Shown here piece after piece: positions 10,401 through 16,760 of a stretch of DNA of 64,000 nt. The stretch covers positions 22,901 to 86,900 of the forward strand of contig JAFUKH010000080.1 in assembly GCA_017467845.1 (NCBI GenBank), given 5' to 3'. Under the pieces are notes generated by a model that had not been told where the DNA came from, searched no databases, and saw nothing but the letters and a program-made list of their open reading frames with translations. Every line of letters starts with the position of its first letter. Positions within the stretch are counted from its first letter, which is position 1. The DNA comes from Lachnospiraceae bacterium (GTDB lineage Bacteria; Bacillota; Clostridia; Lachnospirales; Lachnospiraceae). The position numbers and the translations under genes were made by a program.

Positions 10401-11723
10401 CACATATGTGTCGTTAAATTCATGAACCAATATCTCCAATTCCTGTTTTGGCACAATGCAGATATCCTTAAGTGACATCTCACTATCATCAACTATCTGT
10501 TCAAAAACATATTCCAGGCGGTCTATGATGTAATCCACTTCCGCTTCTTCCTTGAACACCTCTGTTTGATAATCCACATTGATGGTATGGCTATCATGCT
10601 GGTCTCGATTATCAATATGTATCATAAATGGTACTTCGCTATAACCATTAGAATACCATTTTGTATCCGCTCCGGTATCCGTCTTTGCATTTTGATAGCT
10701 AATCATGACATCATATAGATTTCCCGAAAAATTCTGTTTTTCCCGAAGGTTTTTTAAGATGCTGGCATAGGGGTATTTTTGATGACGGAACAAGTCCATA
10801 TGCTCTTTAGTAATCTGCTTTGCCAATTCTAATACTGTCATAGTATCTGTCATTGTTACCGTAAGCGGCATGGTGGAGACAAACATTCCAGCAATGTTCT
10901 TCTCTTTGGCATTGCTGCGATTCAATACAGGAACACCAATTGTTATAGTCTGATTTTCCGAATTGATTTTTGATAAATAGGTAACAAGTGCTGTCTCAAA
11001 TAAAACCGCCTGCGTTACCGAATGTGTCTTACAATATGCATCAATCTTCTGCTCTAAGGATAATGATAATGCCCTGATAGTTCTCTTTGCCTCAACGGAT
11101 GCGGAAGGAATAGGGCACAATTTGATGGGACTTTCCTCCGGGCGAACGGCATATTTTTCTTCCCAGTAGATTTTATCCTTTGTGTATCGATTAGAAGCCA
11201 GATAATCGTCCTCAGCGTGAATATAATCAATATAATCTGCATTAATGTTTGAACTATCTGTTCTTTCTGCCAGATTGTGATATGCTACATCCACTTCATT
11301 TGCCATCAATCCAAATGTCCATGCATCCGCAATCAAGTGGCTTAACACAACCAAGATACCGCTCTTACTTCCAATCTGAACCACCACGAAACGATACAAC
11401 TGCCGCTCTATCAGTCCTAATGGCTCTTTGGCAAATTTTTCTGCATAGCAGTCAAACTCCTCCATGGAAGCAAATTCCATGATTGGGATAGCTTCCTCAA
11501 TCTCGCTTGACACATATTGCTTGGGGGGTTCCTCCTCCAAAAAACGCAGTCGAATACCGCTTTGGTTTCTTATAAACTGACAGATTGCCTGCTGCAATAA
11601 GGAACTGTTCCGTTTTTCCTTATAAAATATGGCACCGCAAAGATTGGTAATTGCAGTATCCTCATAATACTTTTGCAGATTCCAGATATTCTGCTGTGGT
11701 GTGGTTAAATGAAAGTATTCCAT
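4413..11723 (-). CDS. Two-module nonribosomal peptide synthetase with terminal reductase (C-A-T-C-A-T-R)
   Basis: A 2436-residue assembly line behind GGAGGACAAA at ATG 11723. Domains by eye: condensation 1 about 1-430 with SHLIADAW (catalytic H129; GGly of HHxxxDG replaced by Ala); adenylation 1 about 445-940 (TSGSTGTPKG 591-600, YHTGDLARW, K930); carrier 1 with LGGDS, S985; condensation 2 about 1035-1435 with intact HHIVADG (1151-1157); adenylation 2 about 1455-1945 (TSGSTGTPKG 1598-1607, K1937); carrier 2, S1992; reductase about 2065-2436 with NAD(P) motif TGATGFLG (2071-2078) and Y2233-xxx-K2237. An N-terminal C domain before the first A domain, with an acyl ligase and ACP alongside, points to an N-acylated dipeptide released as an aldehyde. 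Related gut-clostridial synthetases with a terminal reductase are known to make peptide aldehydes or pyrazinones. No thioesterase is present. Confidence 0.95.
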   Translation of the reverse strand: MEYFHLTTPQQNIWNLQKYYEDTAITNLCGAIFYKEKRNSSLLQQAICQFIRNQSGIRLRFLEEEPPKQYVSSEIEEAIPIMEFASMEEFDCYAEKFAKEPLGLIERQLYRFVVVQIGSKSGILVVLSHLIADAWTFGLMANEVDVAYHNLAERTDSSNINADYIDYIHAEDDYLASNRYTKDKIYWEEKYAVRPEESPIKLCPIPSASVEAKRTIRALSLSLEQKIDAYCKTHSVTQAVLFETALVTYLSKINSENQTITIGVPVLNRSNAKEKNIAGMFVSTMPLTVTMTDTMTVLELAKQITKEHMDLFRHQKYPYASILKNLREKQNFSGNLYDVMISYQNAKTDTGADTKWYSNGYSEVPFMIHIDNRDQHDSHTINVDYQTEVFKEEAEVDYIIDRLEYVFEQIVDDSEMSLKDICIVPKQELEILVHEFNDTYVDYPREKCVHELFSEQVEKTPDKIALVFEDKKFTYRQLDEMSNSLAHFLRDKGVKPNDVVPIIAKRSWHVIVAMLGVLKAGGAYMPVDPSYPADRIAYMMEIADSKIALLYGYEKKLKVASIDLNKFDYARDESEVENTNQSDDAAYVIFTSGSTGTPKGITICHRNVANYSHNNNNNVCHRIIKNPYKSIVSVTNIVFDIFVTESILPLLNGLCIYFASDEDSASQGKLSKLFKENQIDVLQTTPTKMRSLILDKSNRAYLQKIKAIILGGESLPLDLYHELKKDTEAHIFNIYGPAETTVWSTNAEVTDDDITIGKPIANTQIYIIDKDNNPLPMGVAGELCIAGDGVGKGYLNRPELTAERFVPNPFATEQNRHGKVMYHTGDLARWRADGEIEYLGRMDTQVKIRGLRIELGEIESIMSSMEGIGLTAVTDKRDENNRQYLVGYYTADVPIDEKKLRQLLSAKLPKYMVPNYFMHLDAMPMTPSGKTDRKNLPTPDISTQSTEYIAPATDTEKKLAGIWEGLLHVEQVGKADDFFELGGDSLLAISMLNEVEKEFHAEISIKEIMEQSQLEQLAQCIEQAYKVSQMIVYHEKKYVLLPQQKAIYAVCSKNPDTLTYNMPAKISLPEGIDRSRLKQSISQVLDYHKLLKSYIQTEENEIYGIYEENAEIVFEEYARGEEKAFVRPFDLGKAPLARIGFTQDALLFDMHHIVADGDSLNIILRDIVTVYEGKALKEAPLSYSDYAKFFYEMDTTEQKAYFREMLKCDFEPILLPETKYARLGGKSKTYQIPEEIFLGAKQFAKKNGLTDTMVFLGAYGILLSKYTAKKDILSSIILQNRIHADAMGMVGMFVNTLPIYIAVKENMSEYMQEIKQLLLNLFRCQELPFWDIAKAVGMNDKSVVNTSFVYQGDGEKVLSLNGQKLMPEFIDTHTAKFDLSMELTPLKHGCRIRMEYNCAKYDEQLMDDLVSAYIRILSQLDKEKIADISVLSDSEYHKVVEEFNDTYVDYPREKCVHELFMEQAKRTPERTAMVFEDKKFTYRQLNEMSNSLAHFLQDKWVKRNDVVPIIAKRSRHVIVAMLGVLKAGGAYMLVDPSYPVDRIEYMLEIANCKIALLCGYEKKLSVETVDLERFDYGQDETEVENVNQPEDSAYVIFTSGSTGTPKGITICHRNVCNYSHNNNNNVCHRIIQNQYESIVSVTNIVFDIFVTESILSLLNGLCVYFATDAEATSQGKLSKLFEENQIDVLQTTPTKMRSLILDKNDRAYLQKIKAIILGGEALTLDLYHELKQDTNGHIFNIYGPAETTVWSTNAEIVDDDITIGKPIANTQIYILDKDNTPLPIGVAGELCIAGDGVGKGYLNRPELTAERFVPNPFATETNRHGKVMYHTGDLARWRADGEIEYLGRIDTQVKIRGLRIELGEIESIMSSMEGIGLTAVADKRDENNRQYLVGYYTADVEIDEKILRQHLSAKLPKYMVPNYFMRLDAMPMTPSGKTDRKNLPMPDFTVQATEYTAPVTEREKKLCDLLEELLHVEQIGTTDDFFELGGDSLTAIEYVAKAHGRGVDFALQNVFDYPTVQSLCEFLEKGDASRLHYKASDFEKYQSLFAENVINEAFVPKKKSLGNVLLTGATGFLGAHVLEQLMQEEEGKIYCLVRSGKVDDRRGRLHAILHYYFGDKYESEFGHKIIPIVGDIEREDLAEYMPGDVQTVIHTAASVKHYGSYDYFHRVNVEGTEHVINYAKAVGAKLIHISTLSVSGNSMADDFTAYRSEEEKHFYETSLYIEQPLDNVYIHSKFKAEKAVYDAMLEGLDAKVIRVGNLTNRASDYKFQPNFTENAFLTRVKAVLEFGLFPDYLIPLYSEFSPIDLTAEGVVKIAQYADKQCVFHLNSNRPIYFDRFLGVVHELGISMKVVDGVAFNSALQRTIRNSGTEYIFEAFQNDMDEQGRLVYDSNIRIENDFTVWFLKKVGFEWNETDMEYIKGYIDYFRKLGYIKV

Positions 11724-11746
11724 TTTGTCCTCCGTACGTTTGCTTT

Positions 11747-11764
11747 TTATAATAAATATTATAA
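11747..11764. promoter_or_regulatory. AT-only inverted repeat in the NRPS leader
   Basis: TTATAATA and TATTATAA form an 18-base near-perfect dyad 24 bases before the NRPS start, inside the predicted leader. It could be an operator or simply AT-rich sequence. Confidence 0.35.
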
Positions 11765-11792
11765 ATATACATTTATCTCAAACCATATTTAT

Positions 11793-11821
11793 AGTATATT
11801 CACTCCCCAAATAAATATCAA
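11793..11821 (-). promoter_or_regulatory. Predicted sigma-A promoter of the NRPS operon
   Basis: On the minus strand TTGATA (11821-11816) and TATACT (11798-11793) are separated by exactly 17 bases. The transcript would start near 11786 and leave a leader of about 60 bases before the NRPS ATG. Confidence 0.65.
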
Positions 11822-11864
11822 TAGTCTATTTCTGTATAGAATTAATATTTGTAGCATATAAAGT

Positions 11865-11884
11865 GAATGATATAAGTATCATTC
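11865..11884. promoter_or_regulatory. Candidate XRE operator between divergent promoters
   Basis: GAATGATA and TATCATTC are perfect 8-base arms around TAAG. The dyad is 51 bases before the XRE start and overlaps its possible -10 (TATAAG at 11871). Binding by the XRE protein, controlling itself and perhaps the NRPS, is an inference from position. Confidence 0.5.
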
Positions 11885-11935
11885 TGCATATTAAAATGGG
11901 TTTTAGCCGCAAATTCTAATAGGAGATGTACAAAG

Positions 11936-12271
11936 ATGAGCGAAATCGCAACAATTGTCGGTCAACGACTTCGTCAGAGACGACAGGAACTAGGTTATAG
12001 TCAAGAACTAACTTCCGAAAAGGCCGGATTACATCCTACTTATATTGGTCAGGTGGAACGTGGCGAAAAGAACGCCACCATTGAAAGCATCGAAAAAATA
12101 TGTATTGCTCTTGATTTACCTATGGAAGATTTGTTTAACAAAATAATAACTACCAATTCCAAATACAGAACTGCTCAGAAGTGCTATGACCTTATTATCA
12201 GTCAACCTATGAACGATCAGGAGAATCTATATATACTGTTAGAAGACATCATTAAATACAAACATAACTAA
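11936..12271 (+). CDS. XRE-family regulator divergent from the NRPS operon
   Basis: The 111-residue protein has an N-terminal Cro/C1 helix-turn-helix, about residues 8-62 (GQRLRQRRQELGYSQE, then AGLHPTYIGQVERGEKN), and a short helical C-terminal part that may dimerise. AGGAGA precedes ATG 11936. It is the only regulator beside the NRPS cluster and shares its 212-base intergenic region, so it is the best candidate for local control of the cluster. The effector is unknown. The following gene has its own promoter, so this may be a single-gene unit. Confidence 0.88.
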   Translation: MSEIATIVGQRLRQRRQELGYSQELTSEKAGLHPTYIGQVERGEKNATIESIEKICIALDLPMEDLFNKIITTNSKYRTAQKCYDLIISQPMNDQENLYILLEDIIKYKHN

Positions 12272-12310
12272 GCTATTTTTTAATTTTATTAAAAGTTTAC
12301 AGGGGCTATG

Positions 12311-12339
12311 TTGTGATTTTCTTTCAAACAGAGTATAAT
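12311..12339 (+). promoter_or_regulatory. Promoter of the JAMM-domain gene
   Basis: TTGTGA and a consensus TATAAT are separated by 17 bases. The start point would be near 12346, just before the AAGGAAG ribosome site of the gene at 12375. Confidence 0.65.
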
Positions 12340-12374
12340 ATTTATGAAGATATCAATGAAAAGGAAGTGGCAAA

Positions 12375-12965
12375 ATGTCTGAGTTAGAACAGGCGAAACG
12401 TAGAAACCGAAAAGTTTATATAACAGATATTGCCATTGAGAAAGTTCCATATATCGAATACCGCGGATTTGACAAAAACAGATGCAAAATCATGCAAGAG
12501 CTTGCTAAAAATGTACTTCTTCTCTCCAAAGAAGAAAATGACAGTAATGAAGTAGCCATCACTTGCGACTTAGGCACCCCAAATCCACTTGAACAATTTG
12601 GTATCGCTCTTGGAACAGAACACGAAGTGGATATCCTCGCCGACACTTTATCTAACCACATCATTGTCTCGCAGGAATCCGTTGCCGTTGTTGTTTTGCA
12701 TAATCATCCGTCAACACAAACTTTTTCTTTACAAGATATCCAATTTTTCTTACAATATCCTATGTTAGAAGTAATCGTTGTGGTATCAAACCAAGGAACT
12801 GTGCATTATATGATGCGCGAAAATGGGTATGATTATAAAAAAGCATTTCAATTGTTTAAGGAATGTATTTCTGATTTATCACCAGACTCACCAGTTATGG
12901 AACAATACTTAGCAGCATTATCTTTCTTGGCAAAATGTAGTGAAGTTAGTTTATATTATCGTTAG
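12375..12965 (+). CDS. JAMM/RadC-like domain protein
   Basis: The 196-residue protein contains LHNHPSTQTFSLQD (108-121). This matches the JAMM metal-binding pattern H-x-H-P followed by Ser and Asp seen in RadC and in phage-type JAB peptidases (H109, H111, D121). The strand VAVVV before it and LEVIVVVSN after it fit that fold. The N-terminal third (KVYITDIAIEKVPYIEYRGF) is not recognised. It does not look like full RadC, which carries a DNA-binding HhH region. It lies 13 bases before the start of a 57-aa partner. Function is unknown; peptide or isopeptide hydrolysis is possible if the metal site is active. Confidence 0.7.
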   Translation: MSELEQAKRRNRKVYITDIAIEKVPYIEYRGFDKNRCKIMQELAKNVLLLSKEENDSNEVAITCDLGTPNPLEQFGIALGTEHEVDILADTLSNHIIVSQESVAVVVLHNHPSTQTFSLQDIQFFLQYPMLEVIVVVSNQGTVHYMMRENGYDYKKAFQLFKECISDLSPDSPVMEQYLAALSFLAKCSEVSLYYR

Positions 12966-12978
12966 GAGGTGTAGGAAT

Positions 12979-13152
12979 ATGAGTAATACCGCATTGAATG
13001 ATATGAAGTATAATTTCGAGCCATTAATACTATTCCAGCCTAAATCCGACTACAAAGTTGATGCGCAGGAATTGAAGAAAAGTATTGATAAAAGCAAGGA
13101 ATTAATTGCTCGCATCCAGAAAAAGAAAGCGATTAAGAAAACCGTTAAATAA
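12979..13152 (+). CDS. 57-aa basic protein, partner of the JAMM gene
   Basis: AGGAGG lies about 9 bases before ATG 12979, which excludes the longer reading that begins inside the JAMM gene. The protein starts MSNTALNDMKYN and ends in a lysine-rich helix (ARIQKKKAIKKTVK). There is no membrane segment. It follows the JAMM gene directly and is closed by a good terminator, so the two genes form one unit. The family is not recognised; a binding partner or substrate of the JAMM protein is only a guess. Confidence 0.65.
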   Translation: MSNTALNDMKYNFEPLILFQPKSDYKVDAQELKKSIDKSKELIARIQKKKAIKKTVK

Positions 13153-13161
13153 ACACATTCC

Positions 13162-13189
13162 AAAGGGAAAGCTTCGTGCTTTCCTTTTT
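13162..13189 (+). terminator. Rho-independent terminator after the JAMM unit
   Basis: GGAAAGC (13166-13172) pairs with GCTTTCC (13178-13184) across TTCGT, followed by TTTTT. Confidence 0.9.
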
Positions 13190-13198
13190 GTTCCAACA

Positions 13199-13433
13199 GA
13201 AAAAGCCCATGTACCAGCAATCCACAAGTACATGAGCTTCTATACCATTTCATTTTGATATTTGACGTTTCCGTCTCCTAAATCAGCTACATTCCATTAC
13301 ACCATTTTGGTGTCAAAATACGTCATTTTGCGATAAAATACGATAGTTTTGTGATTTTGCAAAAGTCCGCAAACCATTGAAACACTGCATTTGCCCACTT
13401 TGGGAGACTACAGAGAAGTTACAAGCATGAATT
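13199..13433. repeat. Intergenic repeat module, copy R1
   Basis: The copy begins with a terminator-like hairpin (AAGCCCATGTAC 13203-13214 with GTACATGAGCTT 13228-13239). It then carries GATATTTGACGTTTCCGTC, an AAATCAGCTACA block, ACACCATTTTGGTGT and TTTGCGATAAAATACGATA. R2 at 15781 has the same blocks in the same order with scattered differences. It ends just before the stop of the wHTH gene. No coding frame is convincing. Confidence 0.75.
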
Positions 13434-13437
13434 CCAA

Positions 13438-14079
13438 TTATTGTATTTTAAAATGCCGCACTAACCTTTTACCATTTTCTCGCTTCTTTATCTCTGCCAA
13501 AATCATCTCGCATTCATCGACCTCTTCCAAATACCTTTGTACCAGATATACTAATACATCATTATTAAGAAATTTATTTAATTCATCGATCTGATCTTCT
13601 TTATACTTTGCTGCATTTTTTATACATTTCATTAACCGTTCAAATGCCTTTTGAACCTCTGGATCCACATCATCTTCATCCTCCTGTAACATTAAGTTTA
13701 ATAAATCCCTCCATTTAATACCAGCTTTTTCCACAAAATATTGCACGCACAGAAGCACATTATCGCTGTTCTTTTTTGCTTGTAAGGCCTCTTCTCCTTC
13801 GCTTAACGCAATTTTTTCCAACTCTCTATTCAACATATAATCTTTTATTTCTATAGGTAATGTGTATATTTTATATTTACCTATTTGTGTTACCTCAATG
13901 ATAGGCGGATCACCTTCCAACATTTTCTTAATAATAACATTCAATCCACTTGGTGCTATATCCAACTTTTCTGCAAGGTCACCATGATATAATTCGCCCT
14001 CCTTAGCAAGAAGTTCTAAAATAGGCTCACAGTATTTAGAACGAATTCCAATTATTCTTTTCCGTATAGAATCGTACAT
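13438..14079 (-). CDS. Winged-helix domain protein of unknown function
   Basis: The frame opens with three consecutive ATGs; AAGGAG gives the best spacing to the third (14079), for about 213 residues. Residues about 15-75 look like a MarR/ArsR-type winged helix (EPILELLAKEGELYHGDLAEKL, then a recognition-helix-like stretch and IIEVTQIGKYKIYTL as the wing). The rest is acidic and helical (QEDEDDVDPEVQKAF), with no membrane segment. The start is 9 to 16 bases after the stop of the membrane protein upstream, so the two form an operon. It could regulate the pair or act with its partner. The family is not recognised. Confidence 0.7.
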   Translation of the reverse strand: MYDSIRKRIIGIRSKYCEPILELLAKEGELYHGDLAEKLDIAPSGLNVIIKKMLEGDPPIIEVTQIGKYKIYTLPIEIKDYMLNRELEKIALSEGEEALQAKKNSDNVLLCVQYFVEKAGIKWRDLLNLMLQEDEDDVDPEVQKAFERLMKCIKNAAKYKEDQIDELNKFLNNDVLVYLVQRYLEEVDECEMILAEIKKRENGKRLVRHFKIQ

Positions 14080-14094
14080 CATCATTTCTCCTTG

Positions 14095-15438
14095 TTAGTA
14101 CTGCTCTTCGGCATTTTTAAATGCTTTTGCCAGTGCCTCTGCTTTTTTGCTTAATTCATGTTTCGGACAAACATATACAATATCGGTATATCTTTGCGAA
14201 ATTCGCTTAAGCCTGTCCTTAATCGATTCGTCCGAATTCCCAGCAAATTTCAGGTATTCCAAATTACTATCTATTGACTTTCCATAATAATACACAATCG
14301 TATCTTCATTTCCGGCATTTAGCGCAAATAGTAATGCCAGTTTGTGATAATCATTTGAAATCAAATTTGTCAAAGTTTTTTTAGGATAAAGAAAATATGC
14401 ATCCGTCCTTATTCCGAGAATACCATTTAAGTCTGCAAAACTCTCCACTTCCCCCTCATGCTCACTCACATAGCTAATCATATTGCGTACTTCTTGGGGT
14501 GCTCCGCCCTGTGTTTCGTCCTTGTCGAATATATTCTCAGCCTTCTCTTTCAGCAAGTTTTCCACCATCTGTAATACCACTTGATTGATATCTTCCTGAC
14601 ATTCCCAGTCAGCAACCTTATATTCTCCATCGCTAAAGAATATCTTTGCACAATCCTCTGCTGATAACTTTTCTTCATAAACTAGTTCACTATTTGGAAT
14701 ATATACATCTTCCATAGTTTTAACTAGTTCTGCATCATTAGCTAATAGATATACTTCTGCCTCCTTGGTAATGGTCGTACCATGAACCAATACTACATCC
14801 TCCACTTGTTCTTCGGCAAGGGCATAATAACCACCTTTTACAAAAGTAGCCACTTTAGCAAACATATCATTTTTTGCCCAAAGCACTCCTACCGAAAATG
14901 CCATCCATACAATCATAATAATATGCAAAACACTCATTCGCCTAAGAACATACCACACTTCTTTACAGGCACTGGATATGCCTTCAATAAATGTCTCGTC
15001 AACATTCCTAAACTGTTTTACTTCAGTATTAGCCACAATTATTCCTATAAAAAAGATTATGAGTTCCACACATATTGATTCCCAAATCCCAAAAAAATCG
15101 GATAGTGTTTGAAATTGAAAGTATTCAAATCCCCACGCAACACCAAACATAATGATAATGCAGCTCATAATCAGTATTAGCCATCTAATACCGTTATTTT
15201 TTCTACGCCTATTTACTTGAATAATATATTCCTTTACTTCCTTATCCGCTTCCAAAGCAAAACATTTTATAATTTCTTCTATCCTTCCAAATAATTTTTT
15301 TGCTCTTTCCACACCTACTATATGTGCCACATCTTTATAAACATCATTTAATTCCTTATTTGCTTTTTTTAAGTTCTCACTATCGAATGTATGTTCTTTG
15401 TTATAGTTAGGATATGACGGTTTATCTTTTTTTAGCAT
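14095..15438 (-). CDS. Membrane protein of unknown function paired with the wHTH gene
   Basis: The protein has 447 residues from the second of two tandem ATGs, which has GGAGG at better spacing. A charged N-terminal helical region of about 80 residues is followed by three hydrophobic segments (about 84-104, 121-136 and 170-188) and a long soluble C-terminal part of about 250 residues with no motif I recognise. The arrangement of membrane anchor plus cytosolic domain next to a DNA-binding partner, between repeat modules in an island with a Fic toxin, is compatible with a stress or defence cassette, but nothing in the sequence proves it. Confidence 0.65.
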   Translation of the reverse strand: MLKKDKPSYPNYNKEHTFDSENLKKANKELNDVYKDVAHIVGVERAKKLFGRIEEIIKCFALEADKEVKEYIIQVNRRRKNNGIRWLILIMSCIIIMFGVAWGFEYFQFQTLSDFFGIWESICVELIIFFIGIIVANTEVKQFRNVDETFIEGISSACKEVWYVLRRMSVLHIIMIVWMAFSVGVLWAKNDMFAKVATFVKGGYYALAEEQVEDVVLVHGTTITKEAEVYLLANDAELVKTMEDVYIPNSELVYEEKLSAEDCAKIFFSDGEYKVADWECQEDINQVVLQMVENLLKEKAENIFDKDETQGGAPQEVRNMISYVSEHEGEVESFADLNGILGIRTDAYFLYPKKTLTNLISNDYHKLALLFALNAGNEDTIVYYYGKSIDSNLEYLKFAGNSDESIKDRLKRISQRYTDIVYVCPKHELSKKAEALAKAFKNAEEQY

Positions 15439-15670
15439 CATATCCCTCCTTCCTCACATACACACATTTATCCATTATTCACTTTCGACAATTTTATCAT
15501 TAATCAATACCCTTTTCAATGGTTTAGGCGATTATTGTTATAGTTTTGTTATTTTTTTGTTATTTTGCATTCCAAACATTAACAACATATAGCATCTTAA
15601 TTTCTTTTCCCGACCCCTCTATAGATACATTCCCCCATTATTAGTAGATAATCACATGTACTCATTTTGT

Positions 15671-15723
15671 GAGCAAAACTCACTCTTATGCAAATTCTCT
15701 TTTTAGAAAGTTCCTGCCCATTC
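15671..15723 (-). pseudogene. Remnant of a second fic gene
   Basis: About 50 bases closely match the part of the intact Fic gene near 17228-17280 that encodes the EWAGTFRKENLYKSE region. The remnant reads EWAGTF, then a stop, then KENLHKSE. It has no start and no catalytic motif. It lies directly before repeat R2 and suggests that another Fic cassette once occupied this place. Confidence 0.7.
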
Positions 15724-15726
15724 GGA

Positions 15727-16020
15727 AAACTAACAAAAACACTATTTCACCACCGTTTTATTGAATAATATTCACAAAACAAAACCCATGCACCTGCCAC
15801 CCGGCAAGCACATGGGTCTCTACACTTTTTTCTTTATGATATTTGACGTTTCCGTCCCCAAATCAGCTACAATCTACTACACCATTTACTACACCATTTT
15901 GGTGTGAAATTACACCAATTTGCGATAAATTACGATAAATCTGTCTTTTTGGCAAAATCCTGCAAGCCCTTGAAAACACTGGGTTTGTCGACATTTCAGG
16001 AAGTCTGGAAATCAAGCAAG
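15727..16020. repeat. Intergenic repeat module, copy R2 (fullest copy)
   Basis: The order is AACTAACAA, CACCACCGTTTTA (degenerate CACCGCCGCTTT), a hairpin (ACCCATGC with GCACATGGGT, 15784-15817), TATTTGACGTTTCCGTCCCC, AAATCAGCTACAA, three ACACCATTT blocks, TTTGCGATAAATTACGATA, and GCAAGCCCTTGAAAACACTGGG. It ends where the duplicated pyrE sequence begins. The 15439-15670 stretch before it is AT-rich with no gene apparent. Confidence 0.75.
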
Positions 16021-16145
16021 CATAAACTCAATAAATTCCTGCTTGTATGCTTCCATGTTGTTAAATCCTCCTGTGTATAGGCATTTATTTCATCCAATTT
16101 TCTTTACTCATACTAACATAGATTATTTTATTTTATTTTTCAATG
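16021..16145 (-). pseudogene. pyrE: Duplicated 5' end and leader of pyrE
   Basis: The 36 bases from CATAAACTC to the start codon CAT (16021-16056) are identical to pyrE 1593-1628. The next 90 bases, covering the ribosome site and upstream region, match pyrE's own upstream region with a few substitutions and short indels until CAATG near 16145 (1708 in the intact copy). The fragment encodes MEAYKQEFIEFM, then LA and a stop made by the repeat R2. It appears to be the displaced original head of pyrE after an insertion into codon 12-13. Confidence 0.88.
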
Positions 16146-16183
16146 AGGAAACACGGAAATCCCAAAACCGCCATGACAATGAG

Positions 16184-16747
16184 TCATCCTCTCAATGCCT
16201 TCATGTTCTCATTATCCACTGTCATACTAATCATCTTATCCCTATCCTCATATGACTGATCGTGATCACAATGAAAAATAATAAAATTGTCTGTAATATG
16301 AATCCCCAGTTCTCTTATCTCACCTTTCAGTCTGTTTATGGTATCTACAATCATATCCCAAAATATTTCTCTATAGTTATCCTTTATTTCCTCTATGGGC
16401 TCTCCTTCACCATAGTAACAGCCAACTTCGTGATAATAGTAGGAATCCATAAAAAACCTTACCAAATCCGATTTCTGATATTCGATAAATGCGAATTCTC
16501 CTGGGTCATACTCGCTTCCATGTAATCCATATACTTCCCATCCATATTTTTTCCGATATTCTTCATATCTGTCTACTTCACGCTCAAAGGAACGCTTATT
16601 CCTGTACCTAAGAGACACCACACCAACCGAAGAATCACAATCAAATGCAACTGCATAAATATTGTCGTTCTCCGCATCGGCACTAAAGTTTCTTAAGGCT
16701 TCTACTATGCATTTATGAAATTCTTCCTTCAGTAAAGCTACGTCCAT
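16184..16747 (-). CDS. DUF4303-like protein
   Basis: The 187-residue soluble protein has AGGAG before ATG 16747. It shows the pattern of DUF4303 proteins: an N-terminal helix, a central strand pair (IYAVAFDCDSSVGVVSL), tryptophan and tyrosine-rich turns (YGWEVYGLHGSEYDPGEF) and a C-terminal helix before a terminal strand. Members of this group occur beside toxins and SMI1-type immunity genes, which is general knowledge and not proof of function. It starts 13 bases after the Fic gene and on the same strand, so it probably belongs to the Fic cassette. Confidence 0.6.
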   Translation of the reverse strand: MDVALLKEEFHKCIVEALRNFSADAENDNIYAVAFDCDSSVGVVSLRYRNKRSFEREVDRYEEYRKKYGWEVYGLHGSEYDPGEFAFIEYQKSDLVRFFMDSYYYHEVGCYYGEGEPIEEIKDNYREIFWDMIVDTINRLKGEIRELGIHITDNFIIFHCDHDQSYEDRDKMISMTVDNENMKALRG

Positions 16748-16760
16748 TCTTTTATCTCCT

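Noticed and set aside
13199-16020. Integrase gene hidden in the repeat modules
   Set aside because: All frames of R1 and R2 contain stops within a few dozen codons and no R-H-R-Y tyrosine-recombinase or serine-recombinase motif is seen.
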